NCBI RefSeq assembly: GCF_017912535.1
Contig: NZ_JAERQK010000003.1
Location: forward strand, 1-64,000
Length of the DNA: 64,000 nucleotides
From: Motiliproteus sediminis
Lineage (GTDB): Bacteria > Pseudomonadota > Gammaproteobacteria > Pseudomonadales > Balneatricaceae
Direction of reading: 5' to 3'
Position numbers and translations under genes: made by a program
Shown: piece by piece, positions 1 to 8,905 of the stretch
Numbering within the stretch: the first letter of the stretch is position 1
Layout: every line of letters begins with the position of its first letter
The notes under the pieces: generated by a model
The model's input: only the letters and a program-made list of their open reading frames with translations
Told to the model about the DNA's origin: nothing
Database searches by the model: none

Positions 1-83
1 CCCATACCGAACTCCGAAGTGAAACGACTCAGCGCCGATGGTAGTGTGGGGCTTCCCCATGTGAGAGTAGGTCATCGCCAAGC
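1..83 (+). rRNA. rrf: 5S ribosomal RNA, 3' part
   Basis: The window opens inside a 5S rRNA gene. The conserved stretch CCGAACTCCGAAGTGAAACG near the 5' edge and the 3' part GAGAGTAGGTCATCGCCAAGC are typical of gammaproteobacterial 5S RNA. The 5' third lies outside the window. The 3' end is placed where the closing helix (TCGCCAAGC) ends and is good to a few bases. A strong terminator follows at once, so this is the end of an rRNA operon. Confidence 0.95.
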
Positions 84-95
84 GCCTAATACGAG

Positions 96-128
96 AAGGC
101 CCCAGTCATGCGACTGGGGCCTTTTTTT
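96..128 (+). terminator. Rho-independent terminator of the rRNA operon
   Basis: A 12-bp perfect stem (96-107 with 112-123) with a 4-nt loop is followed by a run of T residues. It starts 13 nt after the 5S rRNA end. From 131 to 300 I see no gene, only an imperfect GC hairpin near 253-288 that could sit in the 3' region of the next, minus-strand gene. Confidence 0.93.
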
Positions 129-300
129 ATCGCTGACGGTTGGTGTCGGTCCGGCATGGAGCCGGAAATTTCTAACTGAGAGTGGTTCTGAAATCGGGGA
201 GGGGGCAGGTCACAACCTCGCAGGGACTGACCTGCTTCCCAATCGTAAACGGGCCGGGAGTTTCCCCGGTTCGGCTTTACCCGTTATGTGAGTTTTTAGT

Positions 301-1401
301 TTACAGGGTTTTGTCGTTGCGGCTTTCGTAGTTGCGGATGATGGTGGTGACATTGCGGGAATCCACGCCGTGACGCAGGAGTAGTTTCAGCAGTTGCTCG
401 TGCTGTTGGTGATAGGCGATTTTAAGCAGGGTATTACCGTTCTTGTCCTTTGCATTCAGGTTGGCGCCGGCTTCAACAACCCGCTTTATTCGTGGCCAGT
501 GCGCGTCGATATCGGCAAGCGCGGCCAGTAATAAGGCGGTGCGTCCTTGGCTGTCACGCGCGTCAAGGTCGATTCCGTGGTTGACCAAGGCTACGGTGTT
601 CTGAGTGTCCGTCGTGATGGCGTAGTGCAGCGCAGTCATCTCATCCCGAGCGCGTCGGTTGACGTCGGCGCCGGCATCAAGCAGCGCATTCAGAATCTCA
701 GCACTGCCGGGGTAGCGGCTGGCAGACAGCAGTGGTGTCTGTAACGTGCGATCCACCGCATGGACATCGGCTCGGAGGCGGATCAGTGTGCGCAAGGCCT
801 GCAGCGAACCGGCACGACTGGCCCGATGGAGAGCGGTGCGTTTCAGGTAGTCGCGGGCTTCCAAGTTGGCGCCGGCCCGGTGCAGCATCAGCACCAGTTG
901 CTGTTGATTGCGCTCAGCGGCAAGGTGCAGTGGTGTGGCACCATGATCGCTACTGGACTTCGCTTCCAGCGGCGCTCGTTTGGAAAGCAGGTATGCCAGA
1001 CTCTGTTCGCTGCCGTGAAAGGCTGCCTGGTGCATCAGTGTTCTTCCCGACTCAGTCGCGATCTCGAACAGCTGCTTGGGGTCTCCGCAGCTGAGCAGCG
1101 GCGCGCTGTTATCGTTCGCTACCGCTTTCAGCAGGGTTTTCGTGGGGCAAGAACGGGTAGAAACGGTTGATGCTACAGGATCAATGGGTGCTGCGTGTGA
1201 CTCGGTGGTCGGCGCTGCAGCGGTGGTCGCGATGGCCCGTTGTTGTTGGTTATGCAGTTCGTCGCTAATTTCGCCCTGCTGACGTTGGATGCATTCTCGG
1301 GTGTAGATCACTTTGCCTTCGATGCGGCAGGGCGTGAGCGCAAAGGCGGGCGTGGCAAGTCCCCCAATCAGAATCAGTACCGGCAAAGTTCGCAGATGCA
1401 T
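301..1401 (-). CDS. Exported ankyrin-repeat protein
   Basis: A 366-residue protein of unknown specific role. Residues 1-21 look like a cleavable signal peptide (hydrophobic core, ATPAFA end), so it probably acts in the periplasm. The next part has two cysteines close together (LTPC and TREC) in a CxxxGKVIYT context like small DUF4124-type segments. From about residue 115 to 345 it carries ankyrin repeats, with recurrent GATPLHLAA, TALHRASRAG, TALHYA and GNTLLKIA cores. Ankyrin repeats bind proteins; the partner is unknown. The start lies 2 nt after the stop of the TAXI-like gene at 1404-2717, so the two are almost surely co-transcribed and may work together. Confidence 0.85.
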   Translation of the reverse strand: MHLRTLPVLILIGGLATPAFALTPCRIEGKVIYTRECIQRQQGEISDELHNQQQRAIATTAAAPTTESHAAPIDPVASTVSTRSCPTKTLLKAVANDNSAPLLSCGDPKQLFEIATESGRTLMHQAAFHGSEQSLAYLLSKRAPLEAKSSSDHGATPLHLAAERNQQQLVLMLHRAGANLEARDYLKRTALHRASRAGSLQALRTLIRLRADVHAVDRTLQTPLLSASRYPGSAEILNALLDAGADVNRRARDEMTALHYAITTDTQNTVALVNHGIDLDARDSQGRTALLLAALADIDAHWPRIKRVVEAGANLNAKDKNGNTLLKIAYHQQHEQLLKLLLRHGVDSRNVTTIIRNYESRNDKTL

Positions 1402-1403
1402 CG

Positions 1404-2717
1404 TTATACAGTGTTGGCGTCGTGCTTGTAGAGTTGGCGATCCAGTCGTTCCCGAATCAGGCGGATGTGAAGCCGCAGGTTGTATTGTGCATCCGCATAG
1501 GATTTCGGCACAGTGACGTGCATCACGTCTTGCTCAATTTCGTCCAGTTCACTCACTAACTGGTGACTCTGCTCTCGGGTGGCGGCCTGGCTTACCCGGA
1601 AATCGAGGTCGCGTAGCTGGTCGTACCAGCGGTAGATGCGCGAGCGAACCCGCCAACGGTAGGTAGGAGGCAGAATCTTCATCAACGGAATCATCAAGGT
1701 TACCAGCGGCAGGATCATTACGATCAGGCGGTCGATCAGGTTGGCGGCCCAGAACGGAAGATAACGCTGTAAAAATGGCGTGCCGCGTTTATAAAAACGT
1801 TCGGCATCATCGTTAAGGGGGAAATCAACGTACTGCGGAGAGGGAAACTCGCCGCGATTAGCGAACAGGGTTCGGCCCCCATGAGTTTTTGCTGCTGCCT
1901 GGAGCAGCAAAGAGGTGAGCGCGGGGTGAAATTCCTCGTTGGTGACCAAGGTTGCTGCGGGGGCGACAAGCTTGATCGCGCGCCGAGGAATGTTGCGTTC
2001 CAGATCGATAGATCCTTCCGGTAGCTCCAGTGCGGAGAGGAAATCAAAACGCCGTGCATAGGCTTGGGCGCGACTAAAACTGACTGGACGCACCTGGTCG
2101 TTTTCCAGTAGTTGGCGTATCAACGCTGATTTGGGGCTGGTGACGGCAAACAGCGCATCGATTTCACCCGCGAGCAGAGCTTTCGCCGCGGGTTGTCCTG
2201 ACAGTTCGAATAGAGGAGTGTTTGTTGCCTCGATCCCGTTGGCTTTGAGTAGTTGCAACGCGAAGGCGCGGGTACCGCTACCTTGAGGCCCGATGGCGAG
2301 GCGTAAACCCTTTAAGCTGGTCAGGCGGTCGGTTTGCTGCTCACTGCGGACAAACACCCACAAGGGTTCGAAATACATGCTGCCCAGAGAAAGCAGGCCC
2401 GGGAAGGCATCACTATCGCCCAACCCGCCTTGTACAAAGGCAATCTCCACTTTATTGCTATTGAGCAGGCCTAGATTGGCCAGGCTGCCGCTGGTTTCAA
2501 TGACTTCAAGAGATATGCGATCTTGCGCCAGTTGCTCGGCATAGGCGGTGGCGAACTGATAATAGGCATTGCCCGCACTTCCGGTTGCGATGCGGATATG
2601 GTCTGGCGGGGCAGGCTTAACGAACTGATACGCGAGTACAAAGCCGAAGATTACGATCAGCGCGCCAGCACCGTAAACCATCCAGCTTTCTTTGTGCGCT
2701 GATGTTTTGAGGGTCAT
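1404..2717 (-). CDS. Membrane-tethered TAXI-family solute-binding protein (orphan)
   Basis: A 437-residue TAXI-type receptor. One N-terminal membrane segment (about residues 13-33) is followed by the TAXI binding domain starting IRIATGSAGNAYY, with LRLAIGPQGSGTR later. Ordinary TAXI receptors end near 330 residues. This one continues through a second hydrophobic segment (LIVMILPLVTLMIPL) into a roughly 100-residue helical, charged cytoplasmic tail. No TRAP permease lies nearby, so it may be a sensor or adaptor rather than a transport receptor. Start: ATG at 2717, preceded by GGGAAAG; a TTG six codons upstream is possible. It overlaps nothing and runs into the ankyrin gene 2 nt downstream. Confidence 0.85.
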   Translation of the reverse strand: MTLKTSAHKESWMVYGAGALIVIFGFVLAYQFVKPAPPDHIRIATGSAGNAYYQFATAYAEQLAQDRISLEVIETSGSLANLGLLNSNKVEIAFVQGGLGDSDAFPGLLSLGSMYFEPLWVFVRSEQQTDRLTSLKGLRLAIGPQGSGTRAFALQLLKANGIEATNTPLFELSGQPAAKALLAGEIDALFAVTSPKSALIRQLLENDQVRPVSFSRAQAYARRFDFLSALELPEGSIDLERNIPRRAIKLVAPAATLVTNEEFHPALTSLLLQAAAKTHGGRTLFANRGEFPSPQYVDFPLNDDAERFYKRGTPFLQRYLPFWAANLIDRLIVMILPLVTLMIPLMKILPPTYRWRVRSRIYRWYDQLRDLDFRVSQAATREQSHQLVSELDEIEQDVMHVTVPKSYADAQYNLRLHIRLIRERLDRQLYKHDANTV

Positions 2718-2805
2718 GTGAGCTTTCCCGTACAAATGGATACGGGAATTATCAGTGCTGTGTCGCCAAACTCAAGCGTTGATGGCGATCATTACGACCA
2801 AGGAT

Positions 2806-2835
2806 AAAAAAAGCCGCTCCAGAGAGCGGCTTTTT
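2806..2835 (-). terminator. Rho-independent terminator downstream of mdh
   Basis: A 7-bp GC-rich stem (AGCCGCTC / GAGCGGCT core) with a 4-nt loop is flanked by A residues on one side and five T on the other, so it can work in both directions. It lies 17 nt past the mdh stop on the minus strand and ends the mdh transcript. Confidence 0.9.
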
Positions 2836-2851
2836 CAAAGCTGATTAGCGC

Positions 2852-3832
2852 TTAGGAGAACAGGTGCTTAACGCCGTCACGCTCTTCTTTCAGCTCCTGC
2901 TCGGTCGCAGTCATCTTCTCGCGGCTGAAGTCGCTGATTTCCAGTCCCTGTACGATTTCGTACTTGCCACCTTTACAGGTGACCGGGTAGGAGTAGATCA
3001 GCCCTTCTTCGATGCCGTAGCTGCCATCGGACGGGATCGCCATGCTGACCCAATCGCCTTCTGCGGTGCCCAGAGCCCAGTCGCGCATGTGCTCAACTGC
3101 TGCGTTGGCGGCAGACGCTGCGGAAGACAGACCGCGAGCTTTGATGATCGCCGCGCCGCGCTGCTGTACTTCAGGGATAAAGGTTTCTTTGTACCAGCTG
3201 TCTTCAACCAGACCGGTAGCGGCTTCACCGGCAACGGTGGTGTTGCTGATGTCCGGGTACTGGGTAGCAGAGTGGTTACCCCAGATGGTGACTTTCTTGA
3301 CGTCGGTGACGTGCTTGCCGGTCTTGTTGGCCAGCTGGGCTGCAGCACGGTTGTGGTCCAGACGAGTCATAGCAGTGAACTGCTTGGGATCCAGGTCCGG
3401 AGCGTTCTGCTGCGCAATCAGGGCGTTGGTGTTGGCGGGGTTGCCGACAACCAGAACTTTAACGTCACGGCTGGCGTGGTCGTTCAACGCCTTGCCCTGT
3501 ACGGAGAAGATCGCTGCGTTGGCTTCCAGCAGGTCCTTGCGTTCCATGCCCGGGCCTCGGGGACGAGCACCAACCAGCAGCGCGTAGTCAGCATCTTTGA
3601 ACGCAACATTGGCGTCGTCGCTCATGACGATGCCTTGGAGCAGAGGGAACGCGCAATCTTCGAGTTCCATGGCAACGCCTTTCAGCGCGTCCAGAGCAGG
3701 CGTGATCTCCAGCAGTTGCAGGATAACAGGCTGATCGTTGCCCAGCATCTGGCCGGAAGCGATGCGAATCAACAGAGAGTAGCTGATCTGACCAGCAGCA
3801 CCGGTGACTGCGACGCGAACAGGTTGTTTCAT
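2852..3832 (-). CDS. mdh: Malate dehydrogenase (NAD)
   Basis: Converts malate and NAD to oxaloacetate in the TCA cycle, in the cytosol. At 326 residues it fits the cytosolic-type bacterial MDH, about 15 residues longer than the E. coli type. Visible features: N-terminal NAD-binding VTGAAGQI, the substrate/NAD segment [15 protein letters not shown] with the mobile-loop arginines, [17 protein letters not shown], and the catalytic histidine in WGNHSATQ. It is a single-gene unit with its own -10 box upstream and a terminator downstream. Confidence 0.97.
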   Translation of the reverse strand: MKQPVRVAVTGAAGQISYSLLIRIASGQMLGNDQPVILQLLEITPALDALKGVAMELEDCAFPLLQGIVMSDDANVAFKDADYALLVGARPRGPGMERKDLLEANAAIFSVQGKALNDHASRDVKVLVVGNPANTNALIAQQNAPDLDPKQFTAMTRLDHNRAAAQLANKTGKHVTDVKKVTIWGNHSATQYPDISNTTVAGEAATGLVEDSWYKETFIPEVQQRGAAIIKARGLSSAASAANAAVEHMRDWALGTAEGDWVSMAIPSDGSYGIEEGLIYSYPVTCKGGKYEIVQGLEISDFSREKMTATEQELKEERDGVKHLFS

Positions 3833-3898
3833 GGAATATCCCCTTTGCGTTGAATGTTAAGAGCACGGAGAGGTCCGGCCCCAAAAAAACGTGGCGCG

Positions 3899-3904
3899 AT
3901 TATA
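3899..3904 (-). promoter_or_regulatory. Likely -10 box of the mdh promoter
   Basis: Read on the minus strand this is TATAAT, a perfect sigma-70 -10 hexamer. Transcription would start near 3892, about 60 nt before the mdh ATG. No good -35 hexamer is visible at 17 bp spacing, so an activator may be needed. Confidence 0.55.
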
Positions 3905-3962
3905 GCAGTATTGCCAAAGCCGAAGCCACGACCAGAGTGGGGCCTTACTACCAATGGTGTAG

Positions 3963-5165
3963 TCAGGTAGAGGAAGCCGGCGGTGCCTCGAAACGGCCGA
4001 CAAGTGCTTCGTTTCCCGGCGCCGGGCGAAGGGGAATGTTGAAGCTCAACAGTAGCGAGATCGCGGCCATAAACGCCCCGCAGAGGAAAACGGTCGCCGG
4101 GGACTGCAGCCAGATCAAGCCAAAAAGGACCGGGATAACGACCGCCGCAATGTGGTTGATAGTGAAACTGACTCCTGCGGTAGCAGCGATATCTTGCGGG
4201 TCGGCGATCTTCTGAAAATAGGTTTTCATGGCGATGGCCATGACGAAGAACAGGTTGTCAATGACATACAGTACAGCAGCGGTTTCGGCACTGTTTGCCA
4301 ATGCGTAACCACTGAATACAGCGATCAAACCGCTGTATTCGAGCATTAGCGCGCGCCGCTCGCCCAGTCGCTGAACCAGCCTCCCCAGCCGCGGCGCCAG
4401 CAGCAGGTTCAGTGCCTGGTTGGCCAGAAACAGGAGGCTGATAGCGGCGACTGAGTAATGAAACTTCTCCACCATCAGAAAACCGGCGAACACGATAAAA
4501 ATCTGGCGGCGCGCGCCGCTCATGAATGTCAGCGCATAATAGAGCCAGTAACGCCGGCGCAGCAGGAGCTTACGGTGCTGGACGGCGGGTTGAGTAAAAC
4601 GCGGAAACGCACGCCAAAGATAAAACACAAGGGTGCAACTGATACTGCCAGCAAGCAGGTAGATCCAGTGATAGGCCACCTCGAACAGTTCGAACAGCAG
4701 CCAGATGGTGGCGAAGGTTGACAATGAAGCCGCCGCTTTGGCGGCGATAACCCGCCCCATAAATACCGCCGTATGCTGCTTGGGCAGCCACTGCAAGGTC
4801 AGTGATGATTGCAGGGTCTCGTAATAGTGGAAACCGATCGACATCAGTACTGTGGTGGCATATAGCCCGTAGGTGGTAGGTAGCATGCCGGTGATGGCTA
4901 CTCCCACTGCCAGGGTTGCCAGCGCCAGCAAGGCCAGGGTTTGCTCCAGCAGAATCAGCAGTAGAAATACCGCGGTGAAGGCGAGGAACCCCGGCACTTC
5001 CCTCAGGCTTTGCAGAATGCCAATCTCCGCACCTGTGAACGCGGCGTGCTCAATGGCGAAATTGTTCAGCAGCGTCTGCCAGGTGGCAAAGGCGATGGTG
5101 GCTGCGACCGCCATCAGGGTCAAGAATCGCTCGGGCGTCTTGGGCATGGCATCAGGAGGCATCAT
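3963..5165 (-). CDS. Major facilitator superfamily transporter
   Basis: About 400 residues with roughly 10-12 hydrophobic segments, typical of an MFS permease in the inner membrane. A basic central loop (KLLLRRRYWLYY) separates two halves. The substrate cannot be named from the sequence. The start is uncertain: two adjacent ATG codons (5165, 5162), a TTG at 5180 and an ATG at 5147 are in frame and none has a convincing Shine-Dalgarno site. The gene lies 36-50 nt after the stop of the kinase-like gene on the same strand, so co-transcription is possible. Confidence 0.8.
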   Translation of the reverse strand: MMPPDAMPKTPERFLTLMAVAATIAFATWQTLLNNFAIEHAAFTGAEIGILQSLREVPGFLAFTAVFLLLILLEQTLALLALATLAVGVAITGMLPTTYGLYATTVLMSIGFHYYETLQSSLTLQWLPKQHTAVFMGRVIAAKAAASLSTFATIWLLFELFEVAYHWIYLLAGSISCTLVFYLWRAFPRFTQPAVQHRKLLLRRRYWLYYALTFMSGARRQIFIVFAGFLMVEKFHYSVAAISLLFLANQALNLLLAPRLGRLVQRLGERRALMLEYSGLIAVFSGYALANSAETAAVLYVIDNLFFVMAIAMKTYFQKIADPQDIAATAGVSFTINHIAAVVIPVLFGLIWLQSPATVFLCGAFMAAISLLLSFNIPLRPAPGNEALVGRFEAPPASST

Positions 5166-5215
5166 CGCGCGTGCCGGCAAGTACCATCCCGGCCCTGGGC
5201 CAGGATGGACGGGGA

Positions 5216-7300
5216 TTACTTGAGATCAAGAGCCAGACGGAAGCCCCAGGTGTTGCGGCTGGCATTGGGCGGATGGCGGTAGCGGCTGGCGGAACGGATC
5301 AACCGGCCGATGTCATACCAGGAGCCGCCACGCATGACCCGCAGGTTGCAGAGCCCGACGTCCCAGCTGGAACCGTCGGATGGCGCCTGAATGTAGTTTT
5401 CGTTATAGCAGTCGGATACCCACTCGTAGACGTTGCCGTTCATGTCATAGAGGCCGAAGGGATTGGGCTTGAAAGACCCCACCGGAGCCGATTTTTTGCC
5501 GTCCCAGAGACTGCCGCATTCGTCACAGTTGGCGTTGCCGCGGCCTACATCTTCGCCCCACCAGAACGGCGTATCGGTGCCAGCTCTTGCTGCATACTCC
5601 CACTCTGCCTCGGTGGGGAGTCGATAGTCGAGACCTGTCTGCTTGCGCAACCAATAGGTATAGGCATTGGCATCGTTCCAGCTGATGTTGATCACCGGCC
5701 GGTTTCCACGCCCCCAGCCCTCATCATCTGGAAGCGGGCGATCCGTGGAGAGTGCGAACAGGTCGTAGTCGGCGAAGGTCACTTCGTGCTGAGAGAGCGC
5801 AAACGGCTTGCTGATCTTGACCGGGTGCACCGGTTGTTCATTGTCGTCGCCGTTGCGGTCCTGATCGCCCATCAGGTAGGTGCCGGCAGGCAGAACCACC
5901 ATGTTGGGGCCAAACACTTCTGGCATGATTTCGTCTTTGAACACGGCACCTGGTAGAAACGCCGAGGCCTGCTGTTCCTGCTGGTACTGGTGATCGGTGG
6001 CTACGTCTGCCGGGCTTCCTGGCACTTGCTGATCTTCGACCCGATCGCGCGAGAGACGGACCTTGTAGCCCTCCACCTGCTTGCCCAGCGCCTGCACTAG
6101 TTGGGCGTCATCGGTCAGACTTTTGAGCTCGGCAAAGTAGCGGTTCAGCGCCACTTTATTTTCCGGTGTCGGTGGTTGCGCCGTCAGGTTATGGATGGCC
6201 CCCAGAGCCTTAAGCAGCTGCTCGTCATGGCTGCGATATTGGTTGGTGGCCACCAGATAGCCGATGACCAGTCCGAGGGCGAACATGGTGCTGGCGGTGA
6301 TCAGCATCCTTGAGGCTCCGCTGGCGGCAGGTTCCCGGGGCGCGGAGGCGCGTAACACGGACTCCGGAACAGCCTCTGCCCGTTCGCTGGTGTCGGGTTC
6401 CTCCGGTTCTGGCCGGTTACCCGTTGCCACCGGCGTAACCGGTTTGGAAGGGAACAGCGCATTGGTCAGTTCAACCGCACTCAGGGGGCGGTCGCCGGGG
6501 CTGGCACTCAGCGCCGGGCGTAGGGTTTGCCACTGCTCTTCGGACATCTTTTTAGGTGCAGGCAGGGTATCTGCCTCGCGGTCGTCCACCGGCAGTTCGG
6601 GCGGGAAGGGGGGGAATCCGCTGAACAGCTGGTACGCTATACAGGCAAAGGCGTAAATATCTACCGTGGTGGGTAGCGGTACGCTGATAAAAGATTCCGG
6701 CGCGTGAAATTCGCTGTTAAGAATTCGGTGGCCGTCAGCCTGTATTTTCTGCAACAGCGGCTGGCGGAAGGCAAAGTTAACCAGTTTGACCCCGCTATCG
6801 TGGGTGATGATCACGTTCCAGGGCGTCAGGTCACCGTGACTTATTTTCTGTGTGGTCGCGTAGTCAATCGCCTGCGCAATCTGGCTCAGAATGATTCGTG
6901 ACTTCTCTACACTCAGCTGCTGGTAGCCGTCTTCCATCAGGATGCGGGCAAGACTGCGGGTTGTGACCGGCTCCATCGCAACGAACAACCACCCTTCGCG
7001 GCTCTGAAAGTAGCCATAGGTCTTGGCGATATGCTTGTGTTTGAGTTGCTTGCACTGGGTAACCAGAGCCTTGAATGCGTTCAGGGTGTGATCGTCTTGA
7101 AGTAGCTTCGGGTTGACGATCTCCAACGCGGCTTTTTCGGCGCGGGTGCTCTCGGTGGCCGTCGACAGGTCGTCGGCGTGCCAGACTTGGCCGATGGGGC
7201 TGTTACTTACCGGTTTTATCAGGCGGAACTGGCGGTGTTCGGGCCCAATGACCAACCCTTTTTTTAACATCGAGAAATCAAGCGTGACTGCGTCCGTCAT
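5216..7300 (-). CDS. Pseudokinase fused to a formylglycine-enzyme-like (SUMF1) domain
   Basis: 694 residues in three parts. About 20-280 is a Ser/Thr protein-kinase fold: catalytic-loop HGDLTPWN keeps the Asp and Asn, and HAPES fits the APE motif. However the Gly-rich loop is broken (NSPIGQVW), the beta-3 Lys appears replaced by Glu (ALEIV), and DFG is VNF. I therefore expect it not to phosphorylate normally. A single membrane segment follows (about 340-358, TMFALGLVIGYLVA), then a linker, then an FGE/SUMF1 domain (about 465-694: PAGTYLMGDQD, LPTEAEWEYAARAG, NGNVYEWVSD, MRGGSWYD, WGFRLAL) outside the inner membrane. The paired catalytic cysteines of true FGE are not seen near the C-terminus, so this domain is probably a binding module. 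It lies 83 nt downstream of kdsA on the same strand. Confidence 0.88.
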   Translation of the reverse strand: MTDAVTLDFSMLKKGLVIGPEHRQFRLIKPVSNSPIGQVWHADDLSTATESTRAEKAALEIVNPKLLQDDHTLNAFKALVTQCKQLKHKHIAKTYGYFQSREGWLFVAMEPVTTRSLARILMEDGYQQLSVEKSRIILSQIAQAIDYATTQKISHGDLTPWNVIITHDSGVKLVNFAFRQPLLQKIQADGHRILNSEFHAPESFISVPLPTTVDIYAFACIAYQLFSGFPPFPPELPVDDREADTLPAPKKMSEEQWQTLRPALSASPGDRPLSAVELTNALFPSKPVTPVATGNRPEPEEPDTSERAEAVPESVLRASAPREPAASGASRMLITASTMFALGLVIGYLVATNQYRSHDEQLLKALGAIHNLTAQPPTPENKVALNRYFAELKSLTDDAQLVQALGKQVEGYKVRLSRDRVEDQQVPGSPADVATDHQYQQEQQASAFLPGAVFKDEIMPEVFGPNMVVLPAGTYLMGDQDRNGDDNEQPVHPVKISKPFALSQHEVTFADYDLFALSTDRPLPDDEGWGRGNRPVINISWNDANAYTYWLRKQTGLDYRLPTEAEWEYAARAGTDTPFWWGEDVGRGNANCDECGSLWDGKKSAPVGSFKPNPFGLYDMNGNVYEWVSDCYNENYIQAPSDGSSWDVGLCNLRVMRGGSWYDIGRLIRSASRYRHPPNASRNTWGFRLALDLK

Positions 7301-7383
7301 GTAACAAGTGCTCTCCGTGGCCGAGCCAAATCGATTGGCTTAATAGTAGCTTACCCGCGCCCAACGCTATGGAAAGGGGGCAA

Positions 7384-8229
7384 TTAAACCGTCATCAGCG
7401 GTGCAAAGGATTTCACCAGCTCATCCACCGCCTTCATCTGTTGCAGGTATGGTTCCAGTTTGTCCAGCGGCAGGGCACAGGGACCGTCACACTTGGCCTG
7501 ATCCGGATCTGGGTGTGCTTCAAGGAATAGGCCCGCAATTCCCTGCGACATGCCGGCGCGCGCCAGCTCGGTGGCCAGGGCGCGGCGGCCGTCAGCGGAG
7601 TCGGCCCGGCCCCCCGGCATCTGCAGCGCATGGGTGGCATCGAATATTACCGGATATCCGAACTCCTTCATCACCGAAAACGCCAGCATATCGACCACCA
7701 GATTGTTATAGCCGAAGCTACTGCCGCGCTCACACAGCATCAGGCGATTGTTGCCGGCCTGCTCGCACTTGGTGAGAATGTGGCGCATCTCTTGCGGTGC
7801 CAGGAACTGCGCCTTTTTGATATTGATGGCGGCGCCGGTTCGGGCCATGGCCACCACCAGATCTGTCTGGCGAGAGAGAAACGCGGGCAGTTGCAGGATA
7901 TCGGCAACTTCTGCGGCGGGGGCAGCCTGACAGGGCTCGTGAATGTCGGTGATGACCGGTACCTTAAAGGTTTGCTTGATCTCCTGCAGCAATTTAAGCC
8001 CTTCATCGAGCCCGGGGCCCCTGAATGAGGAAATGGAGGAGCGGTTAGCTTTGTCGAACGAGGCTTTGAACACGTAGGGTATTGCCAGGCGTTGGGTTAC
8101 CTCAACGTAGTGTTCGGCAACGCGCAAGGCCATATCCCGCGATTCCAGCACATTCATGCCACCGAATAGTGCAAACGGACGGTTGTTGGCGATTTCGAGG
8201 GAGCCGACATTGACGGTGTTCTGGGTCAT
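7384..8229 (-). CDS. kdsA: 3-deoxy-D-manno-octulosonate 8-phosphate synthase
   Basis: Condenses arabinose 5-phosphate with phosphoenolpyruvate to give KDO 8-phosphate for the LPS inner core; cytosolic. 281 residues, normal length. Motifs: [58 protein letters not shown]. The Asn in GGMNV marks the metal-independent class, as in the E. coli enzyme, where metal-dependent forms have Cys. The gene is not beside pyrG/eno as in many relatives. An extended -10 box lies upstream. Confidence 0.97.
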   Translation of the reverse strand: MTQNTVNVGSLEIANNRPFALFGGMNVLESRDMALRVAEHYVEVTQRLAIPYVFKASFDKANRSSISSFRGPGLDEGLKLLQEIKQTFKVPVITDIHEPCQAAPAAEVADILQLPAFLSRQTDLVVAMARTGAAINIKKAQFLAPQEMRHILTKCEQAGNNRLMLCERGSSFGYNNLVVDMLAFSVMKEFGYPVIFDATHALQMPGGRADSADGRRALATELARAGMSQGIAGLFLEAHPDPDQAKCDGPCALPLDKLEPYLQQMKAVDELVKSFAPLMTV

Positions 8230-8267
8230 CTGGTGTCTCGCTGGGGCTAACGGATGTTGAAGTCCGC

Positions 8268-8276
8268 ATTATACCA
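8268..8276 (-). promoter_or_regulatory. Extended -10 promoter element for kdsA
   Basis: On the minus strand the sequence reads TGGTATAAT, an extended sigma-70 -10 element (TGn plus TATAAT). It lies about 40 nt upstream of the kdsA start. No -35 match is seen, which is common for extended -10 promoters. Confidence 0.55.
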
Positions 8277-8297
8277 ACCGTGACGGGGGGGGATAGT

Positions 8298-8705
8298 TCA
8301 GGCGGGAAATTGTTCAGCGAAACGATCGATCCACTCCAGCGCGGCCGCGTTACCGCCGAGCTGGCGCCCTTCGGTGCGGCTGACGAGGCGGCTGTAGCTG
8401 TTGATATGGCAGAGCTGCTCCATCATGCGGACGGCAAAGGCCTGCTGCTGGTCCAGAAAGTGAAGTTCGAACCGGTAGCCGTCGTCATCCAGTTCGCACT
8501 CGACGACCAAGGCCAAGGCGCTGGTTTGCTGCTGAAAGGCTGAAATCGTGACTTCGACCAGGCTGCCTGGGCGATGGGGTATGCACCAACGGCAGCGTAG
8601 TCCGCCATAGGTTTGTTCCGCAGCCGATACCGGATCCTGTAAGCAAGGGGTCAGGCAGATAACCGCTTGGGGAGGGTGGTCGATCAGTTGAGTGTGTTGT
8701 TTCAC
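8298..8705 (-). CDS. PilZ-like small protein
   Basis: 135 residues, soluble. The middle (LVEVTISAFQQQTSALALVV, then YRFELHFLD) has the beta-strand pattern of PilZ-type c-di-GMP domains, and the C-terminus (ALEWIDRFAEQFP) resembles the tail of PilZ-annotated proteins in Pseudomonas relatives. The RxxxR and DxSxxG c-di-GMP motifs are not clearly present, so binding is doubtful. The start at 8705 is ATG. It precedes kdsA on the same strand with 68 nt between. The family call is from memory of the pattern and is tentative. Confidence 0.6.
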   Translation of the reverse strand: MKQHTQLIDHPPQAVICLTPCLQDPVSAAEQTYGGLRCRWCIPHRPGSLVEVTISAFQQQTSALALVVECELDDDGYRFELHFLDQQQAFAVRMMEQLCHINSYSRLVSRTEGRQLGGNAAALEWIDRFAEQFPA

Positions 8706-8905
8706 GGCCCTATCCTCGTACAGTGGATTGGCGTCTTGATCGGGTTATCGGCCAGCGGAAGCACCGAATAAGGTTTTTCTATGGGTGGTATAAGCAACAA
8801 CAGTTCCAATGTGGAAAAAATCCCGACCGTGCGCATTAGTTTTTGCTGTAACCGCCAGACCGCGCGTTGGCAGGCGGATCATCAATCAAACAGGAGGAGA
8901 GTTCG

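Noticed and set aside
253-288. GC-rich imperfect hairpin after the ankyrin gene
   Set aside because: It could be a terminator, but the outer stem is interrupted and no T run follows on the minus strand.
19-291. 90-codon plus-strand frame over the 5S rRNA end and terminator
   Set aside because: It runs through rRNA and a terminator stem and has no protein-like composition.
2864-3853. 329-codon plus-strand frame opposite mdh
   Set aside because: Exact antisense shadow of malate dehydrogenase, which has all its family motifs.
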